A DNA stretch of 64,000 nucleotides from Eubacteriales Family XIII. Incertae Sedis bacterium (lineage in GTDB: Bacteria; Bacillota; Clostridia; Peptostreptococcales; Anaerovoracaceae). Positions within the stretch are counted from its first letter, which is position 1; the number at the start of each line of letters is the position of its first letter. The notes under the pieces were generated by a model. It was not told the DNA's origin. It saw only the letters and a program-made list of their open reading frames with translations, and made no database searches. Made by a program: the position numbers and the translations under genes. Where the stretch lies: contig JAISTX010000059.1 of the NCBI GenBank assembly GCA_031272365.1, positions 1 to 64,000 of the forward strand. Reading direction: 5' to 3'. Positions 18,479-28,444 of the stretch are shown in pieces.

Positions 18479-19698
18479 CCGTGGCAAGGATCGAGTTTGA
18501 CACCCTCACACGGGAAGAAGCCCTCGAGAAACTGTTCGCGCGGTGGCAGCCCGCCGCGCGGGCGGAGCCTTGCGCCCTTGCGGAGGCGCGCGGGCGCATC
18601 CTCGCGGAAGATGTGCTGTCGGTGTCCCGGCAGCCCGTCTTCCGGGCGTCGCGCATGGACGGGATCGCCGTGCGCGCCGCGGATTTCGCGGAAAGGCCCT
18701 TGCCGGACACCCGCGCCTTCCGCGAAGGGGAGGACTATGTGCGCGCCGACACGGGGGATGATTTCGACGACCGTTTCGACGCGGTCGTCCCGATCGAGGA
18801 CGTCATGTTTTTCGAGGGCGGCGGCCTTGCGCTGGCGCAGGGCCTTGGGATTGAGCCCGGCATGAACATCGAGCCGGGCGGCCAGTCCCTGCGCGAGGGC
18901 GACGTGCTGGCGCGCGCCGGGCAGAGGCTCCGGCCGATCGACATCGCGACGATCACGCGCGGCGGCCTTACGCAGGTATCGGTGCGGAAGCGCCCGGTGG
19001 CCTGCTTCATCCCGACCGGCAGCGAGCTGGCCGAGCCCGGGGTCCCTTTGCGGCGCGGGCAGGTCACGGACGCAAACTCCTCGCTGGCGCAGCATATGCT
19101 CGCGGAGATGGGCGCCGAGGTGGCGCTCCACCCGATCGTGCGCGACAGGGAGAGCGAATTGGAGGCCGCCCTGGACGAGGCTTTGGCGGTGGCGGACATC
19201 GTCGTCATCAACGGCGGGTCCTCCAAGGGCAAGGACGACTGCAACGCCTCCCTGCTGAAGCGGAGGGGCGAGGTCATCTGCCACGGGGTCGCGGCGGCGC
19301 CCGGCCGCCCGGTCTGCATCACGCTCATCGATGGCAAGCCGGCCATCAACGTGCCCGGGCCCACCATCGCCTCGTACTACGTCTTCGACTGGTGCCTCCG
19401 GGCGGTCATCGCGCGCGCGCTCGGCATCCAGCCGGAGGCAAAGGAGCTGCTTGCGGCCGAGCTGACCGAGGATTTGCATACGCCGGCGCCGATCGAATTT
19501 TTGAACCGCCTCAACGTCTTCCGCAGCGGCGGCCGCTATTTCGCGACGCCGCTCACCCTCGACCGCGCGTCGAGCGAGTACGTCATCGGCGCCGGGGCGG
19601 CGCAGTACATCAACAAGATCGGCGAGGCGGGTTTCCCGAAGGGCAGCAGCATAGAGGTCGAGCTCCTATGCCCCCGCAGCGACCTGCCGGACCGGTAA
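18475..19698 (+). CDS. MoeA-like molybdopterin-binding protein
   Basis: RASRMDGIAVRAADF; PTGSELAEPG; NGGSSKGKDD (compare SGGVSVGDYD); overlaps the SBP stop (ATGA). Confidence 0.85.
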   Translation: MTVARIEFDTLTREEALEKLFARWQPAARAEPCALAEARGRILAEDVLSVSRQPVFRASRMDGIAVRAADFAERPLPDTRAFREGEDYVRADTGDDFDDRFDAVVPIEDVMFFEGGGLALAQGLGIEPGMNIEPGGQSLREGDVLARAGQRLRPIDIATITRGGLTQVSVRKRPVACFIPTGSELAEPGVPLRRGQVTDANSSLAQHMLAEMGAEVALHPIVRDRESELEAALDEALAVADIVVINGGSSKGKDDCNASLLKRRGEVICHGVAAAPGRPVCITLIDGKPAINVPGPTIASYYVFDWCLRAVIARALGIQPEAKELLAAELTEDLHTPAPIEFLNRLNVFRSGGRYFATPLTLDRASSEYVIGAGAAQYINKIGEAGFPKGSSIEVELLCPRSDLPDR

Positions 19699-19789
19699 AC
19701 CTTCCCTGTCATCAGGATGTCAATCGTTGATGATCGCCTACGCGTTTGGTACAATCGTTTCGAGGGTGATCCGTTGAAAGGAGGCGCTC

Positions 19790-20164
19790 ATGGGGAATGA
19801 ATGGATCCGGGTGTTCCGGGCTTTTACGGACGAGAACCGCGTGCGCGTGCTCGAGCTCCTCTGCGAGGGGGAGCAGTGCGCCTGCGTCCTGCTGGACGAT
19901 CTGCAGATCAGCCAGCCGACGCTGTCGCACCACATGAAAATCCTCTGCCAGTCCGGCGTGGTCAAGGCGAGGCGCGCCGGCAAGTGGCAATATTATTCGA
20001 TCGACCCGGACGGGTGCGCTTACGCGAAGAGGCTCCTCGCCGCCTTGGCGAAACGCAAGCTGCCCCTGGAGATCCGCGCCGCCCTCGGCCTTCGCCGCGC
20101 CCGCCGGCTGTGGGCGCCGCCGCGCTGCCCCGAGGCTGAGCCGGTGTCTGCCGAGTGGCTCTGA
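19790..20164 (+). CDS. ArsR family transcriptional regulator
   Basis: EGEQCACVLLDDLQISQPTLSHHMKILCQSGVVKARRAGKWQYYSID. Confidence 0.9.
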   Translation: MGNEWIRVFRAFTDENRVRVLELLCEGEQCACVLLDDLQISQPTLSHHMKILCQSGVVKARRAGKWQYYSIDPDGCAYAKRLLAALAKRKLPLEIRAALGLRRARRLWAPPRCPEAEPVSAEWL

Positions 20165-20202
20165 AGCCTCTGCCACCGCCTTGAATAGGATATGATGGAG
20201 AC

Positions 20203-21348
20203 ATGGACGCGCGGGCGAAGCTGTTTTTGCGAAGGGATCCGTACGACGCCGCCGGGAGCGCGGAGGCGTTCCTCTGCGCGGTGCGCGAGAACCTCGCGTG
20301 GCATGCCGCGCGCAACCCGGCGTACAGGCGCATCCTCGACGCGGAGGGCGTGGACGCCGGGATGATCCGGAGCGAGGGCGACCTCGCGCGGATTCCTGTG
20401 ATCCCGACGCTTTACTTCAAACGCAACCGCCTGTTCACCGTGCCCGAGGGCGCGCTCCGGGTGGGCGCCGCTTCGTCCGGCACGAGCGGCAGCAGGAGCT
20501 TCGTCGCCTTCGACGCGCCGAGCTTCCGCTACGGGCTGGCGATGGTGTTCTTCTTTTTCCTGCGGCACCATGTCCTCTCGCCGCTGCCGACGAACTACAT
20601 CGTGCTCGGGCCGAGGCCGGACAGGATCCTCGGGAGCGGCAGCGAGGAGGATACGGGCGCGGGCGCGGCGAAGACGGCCTACGGCACGACGAAGTTTGCG
20701 CCGGCCCTGCACCGCGAATACGCGCTGGAGATCACGCCGTCCGGCCCGCACGTCAACGAGGAGGGCGTCTCCCGCGCGCTCCTGCGCTACGCGAAGCAGG
20801 GCTTCCCCGTCCGCTTCGTCGGCCTGCCGCCCTATATGGCGTTCCTGCTCAGCGCCCTGCGCGAAAACGGCGTGAAGCTGCGGCTGAACCAAAAGTCGAA
20901 GGTCATCCTCGGCGGCGGCTGGAAGCAGTTTGCCTCCCGCGAGATCGACCGCGCGGAGTTTGCGGGGCTGCTGCGGGAGACGCTCGGGCTCGGGCCGGAG
21001 AACCTGCTGGAGTTTTACAGCGCCGTCGAGCACCCGATCCCGTACTGCAAATGCGCGCGCGGGCATTTCCACGTGCCGCTCTACAGCCGCGCGATCATCC
21101 GCGACCCTGTGACGCTCGCGCCGCTGCCGGAGGGGCGCGCCGGGCTGCTGAGCTTCGTCACGCCGCTCATGACGAGCCTGCCGCTGCTCTCCGTCGTCAC
21201 GGACGACCTCGCGGCGCTCCGCCCCGGCGCGGACTGCGGCTGCGGGATCCCCACGCCGTATTTCGACCTGCTCGGGCGGGCGGGCGCGGGCGGCGCCAAG
21301 ACCTGCGCGGCGGAGGCCGCCGAGCTGCTCGCGAAGGAGGCCGGCTGA
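20203..21348 (+). CDS. LuxE-like acyl-protein synthetase
   Basis: SEGDLARIPVIPTLYFK; AASSGTSGSRS adenylation motif; VEHPIPYCKCARGHFHVP. Confidence 0.85.
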   Translation: MDARAKLFLRRDPYDAAGSAEAFLCAVRENLAWHAARNPAYRRILDAEGVDAGMIRSEGDLARIPVIPTLYFKRNRLFTVPEGALRVGAASSGTSGSRSFVAFDAPSFRYGLAMVFFFFLRHHVLSPLPTNYIVLGPRPDRILGSGSEEDTGAGAAKTAYGTTKFAPALHREYALEITPSGPHVNEEGVSRALLRYAKQGFPVRFVGLPPYMAFLLSALRENGVKLRLNQKSKVILGGGWKQFASREIDRAEFAGLLRETLGLGPENLLEFYSAVEHPIPYCKCARGHFHVPLYSRAIIRDPVTLAPLPEGRAGLLSFVTPLMTSLPLLSVVTDDLAALRPGADCGCGIPTPYFDLLGRAGAGGAKTCAAEAAELLAKEAG

Positions 21349-22706
21349 TGGGCGCGCCTGCTTCTTTTTTGTATAACGATAACAACCCGGCCGACATGGC
21401 GGCGCTTGCGGAGAAGATCACGGAGACGCTCGGGCGCGGAACGTTGCCCGCGGAGGCCGTCGTGGCCGCCTGCGACCGGCTCTCGCGGCGGATCGCCCCC
21501 GAGGAGCACCTGCCCGCGCTCCTGGCGCTCGGCCTGACGGAGCAGCGCGCGCGGGACGAGATCGAAATCGCGCAGACCCTGCTCTCGCGCGGATGGCTCG
21601 AGGCCCGGCTGCGCACGGAATTCCCGGACGGCATCGCGGAAGAAACGGCCTTCGTCCCGTTCGCGTCCGCGGACGGGAGGCAAGTGCGCCAGCGCTGGGC
21701 GCCGCTCGGCGTCCTGCTGCACATCGCCGCCGGCAACGCCGACGCACTCCCCGTGTTCAGCGTCATCGAGGGGCTGCTTACGGGCAACGTCAACCTGCTC
21801 AAATTCCCCGGCGGCGGCGACGCGCTCTCGGAGGCGATCCTGTCTGCGCTGATCGCCGAGGAACCTTTGCTTGCGGATCAGATCTATGTTTTCGCGACGC
21901 CGTCGGACGACATCGCCGGGATGAAACGGCTCGCCAGGCTCGCGGACGGGATCGTCGTGTGGGGCGGCGACGAAGCCGTGCGCGCGGTGCGCGCGCTGTC
22001 CGACCCCGACACCCGGATCATCGAGTGGGGGCACAAGATCAGCTTCGCCTACGTCTCGGAGCGGGGCGGCGCTGCATCGGACGAAGCCCTGCGCGGCGTC
22101 GCGCGGAACATCTGCGAGACGCAGCAGCTCTACTGCAACTCCTGCCAGGGCATTTTCCTCGACACCGAGGACGACGGGGAGGCCGCCGCCTTCGCGGAGC
22201 GCTTCCTCGCGATCCTGGAGGCAGAGGCGTCACGCCTGCCGGCGCCGGCGGATCCCTTTGTCCAGGCGCAGAAGACGCTCGAGCTCCGCACGGCGGAGCT
22301 CGAGGCGCTCGCCGGCGCGGCGCGCGTCTTCCGGGGCGCGGGCGTCAGCGTCACCCTTTACGGGGGAGGGGAGGGCGCGCGGCTGCTCCCCGCGATCGGC
22401 TACCGCAACACCTGGGTGCGCCCGCTCCCGCGCGGACGCCTCCTTGGGGCGCTCCGCCCCTACAAAGGCCACCTCCAGACGGCAGCCTTGCTCTGCGCGG
22501 ACGCGGGCGCGGGCGCGGGGGGCGGCACGGGCGCGGGCAGCCCCCCGGAACCCGGCGACCGGGAGACGCTCGAGCGCCTGCTCTTCGCGGCCGGCGTGGT
22601 GCGCATCACCGACGGCGCGTCTATGTCCCGCGCCTACTGCGGCGAGCCCCACGACGGCGCCTTCCCCCTCCGCCTCTACGCCAGGCGGCTCTCGGTGCTG
22701 GGCTGA
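21348..22706 (+). CDS. LuxC-like acyl-CoA reductase
   Basis: HIAAGNADALPVFSVIEGLLTGNVNLLKFPGGG; QQLYCNSCQGIFLDTED with likely catalytic Cys; abuts luxE-like gene (TGATG). Confidence 0.85.
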   Translation: MGAPASFLYNDNNPADMAALAEKITETLGRGTLPAEAVVAACDRLSRRIAPEEHLPALLALGLTEQRARDEIEIAQTLLSRGWLEARLRTEFPDGIAEETAFVPFASADGRQVRQRWAPLGVLLHIAAGNADALPVFSVIEGLLTGNVNLLKFPGGGDALSEAILSALIAEEPLLADQIYVFATPSDDIAGMKRLARLADGIVVWGGDEAVRAVRALSDPDTRIIEWGHKISFAYVSERGGAASDEALRGVARNICETQQLYCNSCQGIFLDTEDDGEAAAFAERFLAILEAEASRLPAPADPFVQAQKTLELRTAELEALAGAARVFRGAGVSVTLYGGGEGARLLPAIGYRNTWVRPLPRGRLLGALRPYKGHLQTAALLCADAGAGAGGGTGAGSPPEPGDRETLERLLFAAGVVRITDGASMSRAYCGEPHDGAFPLRLYARRLSVLG

Positions 22707-22778
22707 TACTGTTTCCAGATGCTTGTGAAAGATGTATAATGCTGGTATTGGAAAAACGACAGTGATGAAAGGCAGAGA

Positions 22779-22790
22779 TAATGAATAGGT
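22779..22790 (+). repeat. 12-bp direct repeat, left copy (taatgaataggt)
   Basis: Identical copy at 23048-23059 flanking the DUF433 module. Confidence 0.8.
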
Positions 22791-23011
22791 TTGAACGAAT
22801 ATCACTAAACCCAGATATAATGGGCGGCAAAGCATGTATCAAGGGTACGCGTGTGACGGTCGGCATGATTGTATCTCATATTGCCGAAGGCATTGGTACG
22901 GAAGAGATGCTCAAAGCATTCCCGTATCTTTCGAAAGAGGACATTGCAGAAGCACTTCGGTATGCGGCATGGCTGTCAGAATCTCGAGAGATTGATTTTG
23001 AATGTGCTTAA
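22781..23011 (+). CDS. DUF433 domain antitoxin-type protein
   Basis: MNRFERISLNPDIMGGKACIKGTRVTVGMIVSHIAEGIGTEEML..YLSKEDIAEALRYAAW. Confidence 0.9.
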   Translation: MNRFERISLNPDIMGGKACIKGTRVTVGMIVSHIAEGIGTEEMLKAFPYLSKEDIAEALRYAAWLSESREIDFECA

Positions 23012-23061
23012 AACTACTGGTTGACATGAATCTATCGCCAGAAATCGTAATGAATAGGTGA
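23002..23061 (+). pseudogene. Truncated DUF5615-like (PIN-like) toxin remnant
   Basis: Overlapping ORF MCLKLLVDMNLSPEIVMNR*; resembles the N-terminus of DUF5615 proteins (KLLVDMNLSP) and stops after 19 aa. Confidence 0.65.
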
Positions 23062-24305
23062 ACAACGCCTCGCTCCCAAAAACCATCGCGCTCACGCTGG
23101 CGGGCTGCTACGTGCTGGCGGTGTATTCCGGGGTCCGGAACAATTTCGGCCTCATGCTCGAGCCCGTCGTCGTGAGCACCGGCATCTCCTTCTCCTTCGT
23201 GAGCCTTGTCCTCGCGGTCGGCCAGTTTGTCTTCGGCCTGGTGCAGCCCGCCTTCGGCGTGGCCTCCGCGAAATGGGGGAACCTCCTGGCCATCCTCGCG
23301 GGCGTCGCCCTGACGGGGGGCGGCCTGCTGCTGCTGCCCCTCTGCAGGACGGGGGCCGCGCTCATGGCCTGCCTCGGCGTCATGCTGCCCGCCGGGACCG
23401 GCGCCATCGCCTACGGGCTCATCGTCGAGACGATCGCGCGGCAGATCCCGCCGCGTCTGTCCTCCGTCAGCTCCGGCGCGGTCAACGCGAGCAACGGCCT
23501 CGGCAACATGGCCTTCTCCCCGCTGGTGGGCCTCCTGCTCCGCAGAGGGGGGATCGGGCACGCCGCGCCGATGCTGGCCATACCGGTGGCGCTGACGCTG
23601 CCGGTCGCGCTGTTCCTGAGCCGGGGCCGCGGGGCCGTGGCGCAGGATGCAGGCCGCGGGGCCGCCCCCGCCTATGGCCGCGACGCCGCGAGGCCAGGCG
23701 CGCAGGGCGGCCAGCCGCCGGGCTTGGCGGGGGTGGTCCGCGACGCGTTCCATAGCCGGCTCTACCTCCTGCTGGCGGCGGGCTTTTTCACCTGCGGCTT
23801 CCACATGGCGGTGATCCTCAACCACCTCCCGACGGAGATCGAGTCGTTTGGGTTCCCTGCCGGGACGGCGGCCAACGCCTTCTCCGTCTTCGGCGCCACG
23901 ACCATCATAGGCTCCTTGCTCAGCGGCAGCCTGTGCGCCCGCACGAAGATGAAAAACGTGCTGGGGGCCCTCTACGCCCTCAGGCCCCTCACGATCCTCC
24001 TCTTCCTCGCCGTGCCCAAGACGGTGCTGAGCGTCACGGTCTTCACCGGCCTGTACGGCTTTTCCGGCGCGTCCACCGTGCCGCCGGTCTCCGGCCTCAT
24101 CGGCAAGAGGTTCGGCCCTTCGAGCATCGCCACGCTGTACGGCATCGTTTTCGTCGTCCATCAGGTCGGCGGGTTTTTCGGCTCCTGGCTCGGCGGCGTC
24201 TGCTTCGAGCGCACCGGCGGCTACGCCCCCGTGTGGCTGGCCTGCGCCGCGCTCGGCGCGGCCGCCGCGGCCGCCAGCTTCGCGATCCGCGAGCCAAAGT
24301 TGTAA
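23058..24305 (+). CDS. MFS transporter
   Basis: 12-TM-like protein; LAGCYVLAVYSGVRNNFGLMLEPVV..; GTG start. Confidence 0.85.
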   Translation: MNNASLPKTIALTLAGCYVLAVYSGVRNNFGLMLEPVVVSTGISFSFVSLVLAVGQFVFGLVQPAFGVASAKWGNLLAILAGVALTGGGLLLLPLCRTGAALMACLGVMLPAGTGAIAYGLIVETIARQIPPRLSSVSSGAVNASNGLGNMAFSPLVGLLLRRGGIGHAAPMLAIPVALTLPVALFLSRGRGAVAQDAGRGAAPAYGRDAARPGAQGGQPPGLAGVVRDAFHSRLYLLLAAGFFTCGFHMAVILNHLPTEIESFGFPAGTAANAFSVFGATTIIGSLLSGSLCARTKMKNVLGALYALRPLTILLFLAVPKTVLSVTVFTGLYGFSGASTVPPVSGLIGKRFGPSSIATLYGIVFVVHQVGGFFGSWLGGVCFERTGGYAPVWLACAALGAAAAAASFAIREPKL

Positions 24306-24411
24306 ATTAATAAACATTAAAGCAACTTGAATGTTTTTTTCGAAAATGGGGTATAATCCACCTATATATTAACAATTGCAATAGGCGTACAGAATCATAT
24401 GGGGGGACGCG

Positions 24412-27400
24412 ATGAAACTGTCGTTACGGATACTATTGCCGGTGCTCGCGGTGGCGATGCTGGCTTCGCTCTGCACCATGCAGGCGCAGCCGCGCGCATA
24501 CGCGCAGGACACCGGCGCGGGCGCGCAGCAGATACACAGCTTCCGGGATATCCCGGGCATCACGGAGGAGCAGGTCGCGGCCGTGGAGGCGGCGCTCGAA
24601 GGGCGCGCGTCGTTTTCGTACGGCATGCGCGACAGCTCGGAGTGCTTCGTCCGGGAGGACGGCAGCCTCGGCGGCTTCGCCGTGCTGCTCACGGACCGTC
24701 TGAGCGGGCTCTTCGGCGTGCCGTTTGAGCTGGAGCTCTGCGGCTGGCCGGAGCTCAGCGACCTCGTCCGGGAAGGGGCGGTCGATTTCTCGGGGGACTA
24801 CCGGCCGTCCGGCGACGCCGAAAAGAGCATGTTCATGACGGACACGATCGTGGAGCGCGCGGTGAAGATGGCGCGGCTCGAGGACGCGGCGCCGATCGAG
24901 AACATCGTGCAGGAGCGCCCCGCCCGCTTCGGCTTCCTGAAGGGCGCGGTCTCCCGGACGCTGATCGAGGGCAACCTGGAGGAGGGCTCGTACGAGATCC
25001 TGGAAGTGGAGGGCGCGCGCGACGCGCTCGCGAAGCTGCGCGCGGGCGAGATCGACCTCTTCGTGGCGGACAGCACGATCATCTCGACGCTGCTCACGGA
25101 GGAGGACGTCGAAGTCTCCAACTACACGCCGCTCACCTACAAGCGCGTCTCGATCACGACGGCGGACGAGAGCCTCGCGCCGGTCCTCGAGGCCATCGAC
25201 CTCTACCTGCAAAACGGCGGATTCGCGGAGCTCAGCGAATATTATTCGAAGGGCTACGAGGACTTTTCCCGCATGGCCTTCCTGAAAAGCCTGACCGCAG
25301 AAGAGCGCGCCTGGCTCGACGCGCATACGGGAGCCGGCGGCGCGCCCGTGCCGCTTGCCGTCAGCCCCGCCAACTACCCCGTCAATTTCTACAACGAGAA
25401 CGACGGCACGTGGAGTGGCATCGCGCTGGATGTGCTTGCGGAGATCGAGAAGATCACGGATATCCGGTTTGACATCGTGAACACGCCGGAGGAGGGCTGG
25501 CCCGTCGTCTTCAAGATGCTCGAGGACGGCGACGCCGCGATGGTCGCGGAGCTGATCCGCACGGACGAGCGCGAGGGGCGGTTCCTCTTCGGCCAGCCGT
25601 ACGCCAACGACCGGTACGTGCTGCTCTCGCGGACGGACTTCCCCGCCATCTCCATCAACCAGGTGCTCTACGCAAACGTGGGGCTGATCGCGGACACGGG
25701 CTTCATGGAGATGTTCCAGCAGTGGTTCCCCGACAACCACAACACGCCGGTGTACCCCAACATCTACGAGGCGTACGACGCGCTCGAGGCCGGCGAGATC
25801 GACTACGTCATGGCGACGGAAAACCGCCTGCTCGCCGTCACGAACTACATGGAGCGCTCCGGCTTCAAGATCAACCTCGTCTTCGACCACTCGTCGGACT
25901 CGCAGTACGGCTTCAACCTGAACGAGGGGACGCTGGCCTCCGTCATCGGCAAGGCGCAGCGGCTCGTGGACACGGAGGGGATCGCGAGCCTCTGGATGCA
26001 CATGACGTACGACTACGAGAAGTCGATCGCGCAGACGCGGACGCTGTACATGGTGCTCGTCGCCGCGCTGCTCGTCGCCGTCGTCCTCCTGCTCGTGCGG
26101 CGGCTCATGCTGAAACGCACGAGCGAGGCCGAGCTGCAGGCGCTCGTGAAGGAGCGCACGGTCGAGCTGGAAGCGGCGTCGAACGCCAAGAGCGATTTCC
26201 TCGCGAACATGAGCCACGAGATGCGCACGCCGCTGAACGCGGTCATCGGGCTCGCCGAGCTCTCCCTGTCGGAGGACGACGAGAAGGGCGGGCTCGCGGA
26301 GGACACGCGCGAAAGCCTGCAGAAGATCTACGGCTCCGGCGTGACGCTGCTCGGGCTCGTCAACGATTTGCTGGACCTGTCCAAGATCGAGTCCGGGAAG
26401 TTCGAGCTCGTGCCGATCGAATACGACGTGCCGAGCATGATCAACGACACGGTCACGCTGAACATCATCCGCATCGGCAGCAAGCCGATCGAATTCCGCG
26501 TGGACGCCGACCCAGGCCTGCCCGTGCGGATGTACGGCGACGAGCTGCGCATCAAGCAGATTTTCAATAATTTGCTTTCGAACGCCTTCAAATACACGAA
26601 GGAAGGGGAGGTGACGTGGAGCTTGCGCCAGGAAGAAGGCGGCGCGGAGGGCGAATGCGTCCTCGTCTCGGAGGTGCGCGACACGGGCATCGGCATCCGC
26701 CCCGAGGATCTCGCGAAGATCTTCGAGGAGTACAACCAGGTGGACACGAAGGCGAACCGCAAGATCGAGGGGACGGGGCTCGGCCTCGCGATCACGCGGC
26801 GCATGGCGGAGATGATGGGCGGCACGCTCGAGGCGGAGAGCGTCTACGGCGAAGGCAGCGTGTTCCGCCTACGGCTGCCGCAGAAGGTCATCAGCAGCAA
26901 GGGGATCGGCGAGCGGACGGCGAACAACCTCGCCTCCTTCCGCTACGGCGAGCGCAAGCTCGACCGCGGCCGGAAGATGACGCGCGTGCGCATCCCCTAC
27001 GCGAGGGTGCTCGTCGTCGACGACGTCGTGACGAACCTCGACGTCGCGAAGGGCCTCATGAAGCCGTACGGGATGCAGGTGGACACGGCGGAGAACGGGC
27101 GCGAGGCCGTCGAGCTCATCCGCCGCGGGGAGCCGCGCTACAACGCGGTGTTCATGGACCACATGATGCCGGAGATGGACGGCATGGAGGCGGTGCGCAT
27201 CATCCGCAGCGAGATCGGCACCCCCTACGCGGAGGAAGTGCCGATCATCGCGCTGACGGCAAACGCCCTCGTGGGCAACGACGAGCTTTTCCGGCAGAAC
27301 GGGTTCGACGATTTCCTGTCGAAGCCGATCGACATCATCGCGCTCGACGGCGCCATCCAGCGGTGGGTGCGCGACCGGGCGGAAGAGGAGCGCCTGGCGG

Positions 27401-28086
27401 CGGCGGGCGCGCTGCCGGGGGCGCCCGGCCCCGTGGCCGAGCATGGCGGCGGCGGCGGCGCGGGCGCGGACGCGGGCGCTGGCGAAGGCGAAGGCGCAGA
27501 CGGCCTCTTCGCCGGCCGCTGCGTGGAGGGCGTGGACCTGGAGGAGGGCCTGGCGCGCTTCGGCGGCGACGCTGAAGCCTACCTGGACGTGCTCGTGTCG
27601 TACGTGAAGAACACGGGGGCGATCCTGGACCGGCTCGAAGACCCCACGGGGGACACGCTCCCGGCCTACGGCATCGACGTGCACGGCGTCAAGGGCGCGA
27701 GCCGCAGCATCGGCGCGGACGGGATCGGCGCCCGCGCGGAGGCGCTCGAGCACGCGGCGAAAGCGGGCGACCTTGCGGCCGTGGAAAGGGACGGCCCCGC
27801 CTTCCTCGCGGACGCGCGCGCGCTCCTGGGCGCGCTCGGCGTCCTGACAGGGGAGCTGGCCGGGGCGGCGCAGGGCGGGAAGGAAATGCGCCCGGAGCCC
27901 TCCAAGGAAACCCTGGAGCAACTCCGCTGCGCGTGCGCGCAATTCGACGTCGACGCGGCGGAGGAGGCGATCGAGGCGCTGTCCTGTTATTCCTATGAAA
28001 GCGGGGGCGATCTTGTGCCCTGGCTGAAGGAAAGGGTCGCGATTTCCGATTTCAAATCTGTTGTACAAAAATTGGGCGGAGTGTGA
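24412..28086 (+). CDS. BvgS-like hybrid histidine kinase: two SBP_bac_3-like domains - TM - HisKA - HATPase - receiver - Hpt
   Basis: FLANMSHEMRTPLNAVIGLAEL (H box), GTGLGLAITRRM, VVDDVVTNLDVAKG...MDHMMPEMDG, C-terminal DVHGVKGASRSIGA (Hpt). Confidence 0.92.
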   Translation: MKLSLRILLPVLAVAMLASLCTMQAQPRAYAQDTGAGAQQIHSFRDIPGITEEQVAAVEAALEGRASFSYGMRDSSECFVREDGSLGGFAVLLTDRLSGLFGVPFELELCGWPELSDLVREGAVDFSGDYRPSGDAEKSMFMTDTIVERAVKMARLEDAAPIENIVQERPARFGFLKGAVSRTLIEGNLEEGSYEILEVEGARDALAKLRAGEIDLFVADSTIISTLLTEEDVEVSNYTPLTYKRVSITTADESLAPVLEAIDLYLQNGGFAELSEYYSKGYEDFSRMAFLKSLTAEERAWLDAHTGAGGAPVPLAVSPANYPVNFYNENDGTWSGIALDVLAEIEKITDIRFDIVNTPEEGWPVVFKMLEDGDAAMVAELIRTDEREGRFLFGQPYANDRYVLLSRTDFPAISINQVLYANVGLIADTGFMEMFQQWFPDNHNTPVYPNIYEAYDALEAGEIDYVMATENRLLAVTNYMERSGFKINLVFDHSSDSQYGFNLNEGTLASVIGKAQRLVDTEGIASLWMHMTYDYEKSIAQTRTLYMVLVAALLVAVVLLLVRRLMLKRTSEAELQALVKERTVELEAASNAKSDFLANMSHEMRTPLNAVIGLAELSLSEDDEKGGLAEDTRESLQKIYGSGVTLLGLVNDLLDLSKIESGKFELVPIEYDVPSMINDTVTLNIIRIGSKPIEFRVDADPGLPVRMYGDELRIKQIFNNLLSNAFKYTKEGEVTWSLRQEEGGAEGECVLVSEVRDTGIGIRPEDLAKIFEEYNQVDTKANRKIEGTGLGLAITRRMAEMMGGTLEAESVYGEGSVFRLRLPQKVISSKGIGERTANNLASFRYGERKLDRGRKMTRVRIPYARVLVVDDVVTNLDVAKGLMKPYGMQVDTAENGREAVELIRRGEPRYNAVFMDHMMPEMDGMEAVRIIRSEIGTPYAEEVPIIALTANALVGNDELFRQNGFDDFLSKPIDIIALDGAIQRWVRDRAEEERLAAAGALPGAPGPVAEHGGGGGAGADAGAGEGEGADGLFAGRCVEGVDLEEGLARFGGDAEAYLDVLVSYVKNTGAILDRLEDPTGDTLPAYGIDVHGVKGASRSIGADGIGARAEALEHAAKAGDLAAVERDGPAFLADARALLGALGVLTGELAGAAQGGKEMRPEPSKETLEQLRCACAQFDVDAAEEAIEALSCYSYESGGDLVPWLKERVAISDFKSVVQKLGGV

Positions 28087-28099
28087 TATATTATCCCGT

Positions 28100-28444
28100 A
28101 TGGAATGCATTTTTTGCAAAATCATAGACGGGGAAATTCCATCCAATAGGGTATACGAGGATGAAGAGGTCCTTGCGTTTCGCGATGCGCAGCCGCAAGC
28201 GCCGGAGCACGTGCTCATTGTGCCGAAGCGGCACATCGCATCCTTGGATGAAGTTGGGGAGACGGATGCAGACAAGCAATTGTTGGGGCACCTTGTTGCA
28301 AAGGTGGGGCAGATTGCAAAAATGCTCGGGCTTGAGAACGGCTACCGACTCGTGTGCAATTGCGGCGAGGAAGGGCAGCAAACCGTGAGGCATCTACATT
28401 TTCATCTCCTCGGAGGGAGGCAGATGACGTGGCCACCGGGTTAG
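28100..28444 (+). CDS. HIT family protein (histidine triad)
   Basis: MECIFCKIIDGEIPSNRVYEDEEVLAFRD..; HLHFHLLGGRQM. Confidence 0.95.
   Translation: MECIFCKIIDGEIPSNRVYEDEEVLAFRDAQPQAPEHVLIVPKRHIASLDEVGETDADKQLLGHLVAKVGQIAKMLGLENGYRLVCNCGEEGQQTVRHLHFHLLGGRQMTWPPG

Noticed and set aside
20197-20205. Additional leaderless candidate at luxE-like gene (TATGAT 6 nt before ATG)
   Set aside because: No TGn extension and a GGAG lies just before ATG, so it is ambiguous; left out of the leaderless set.
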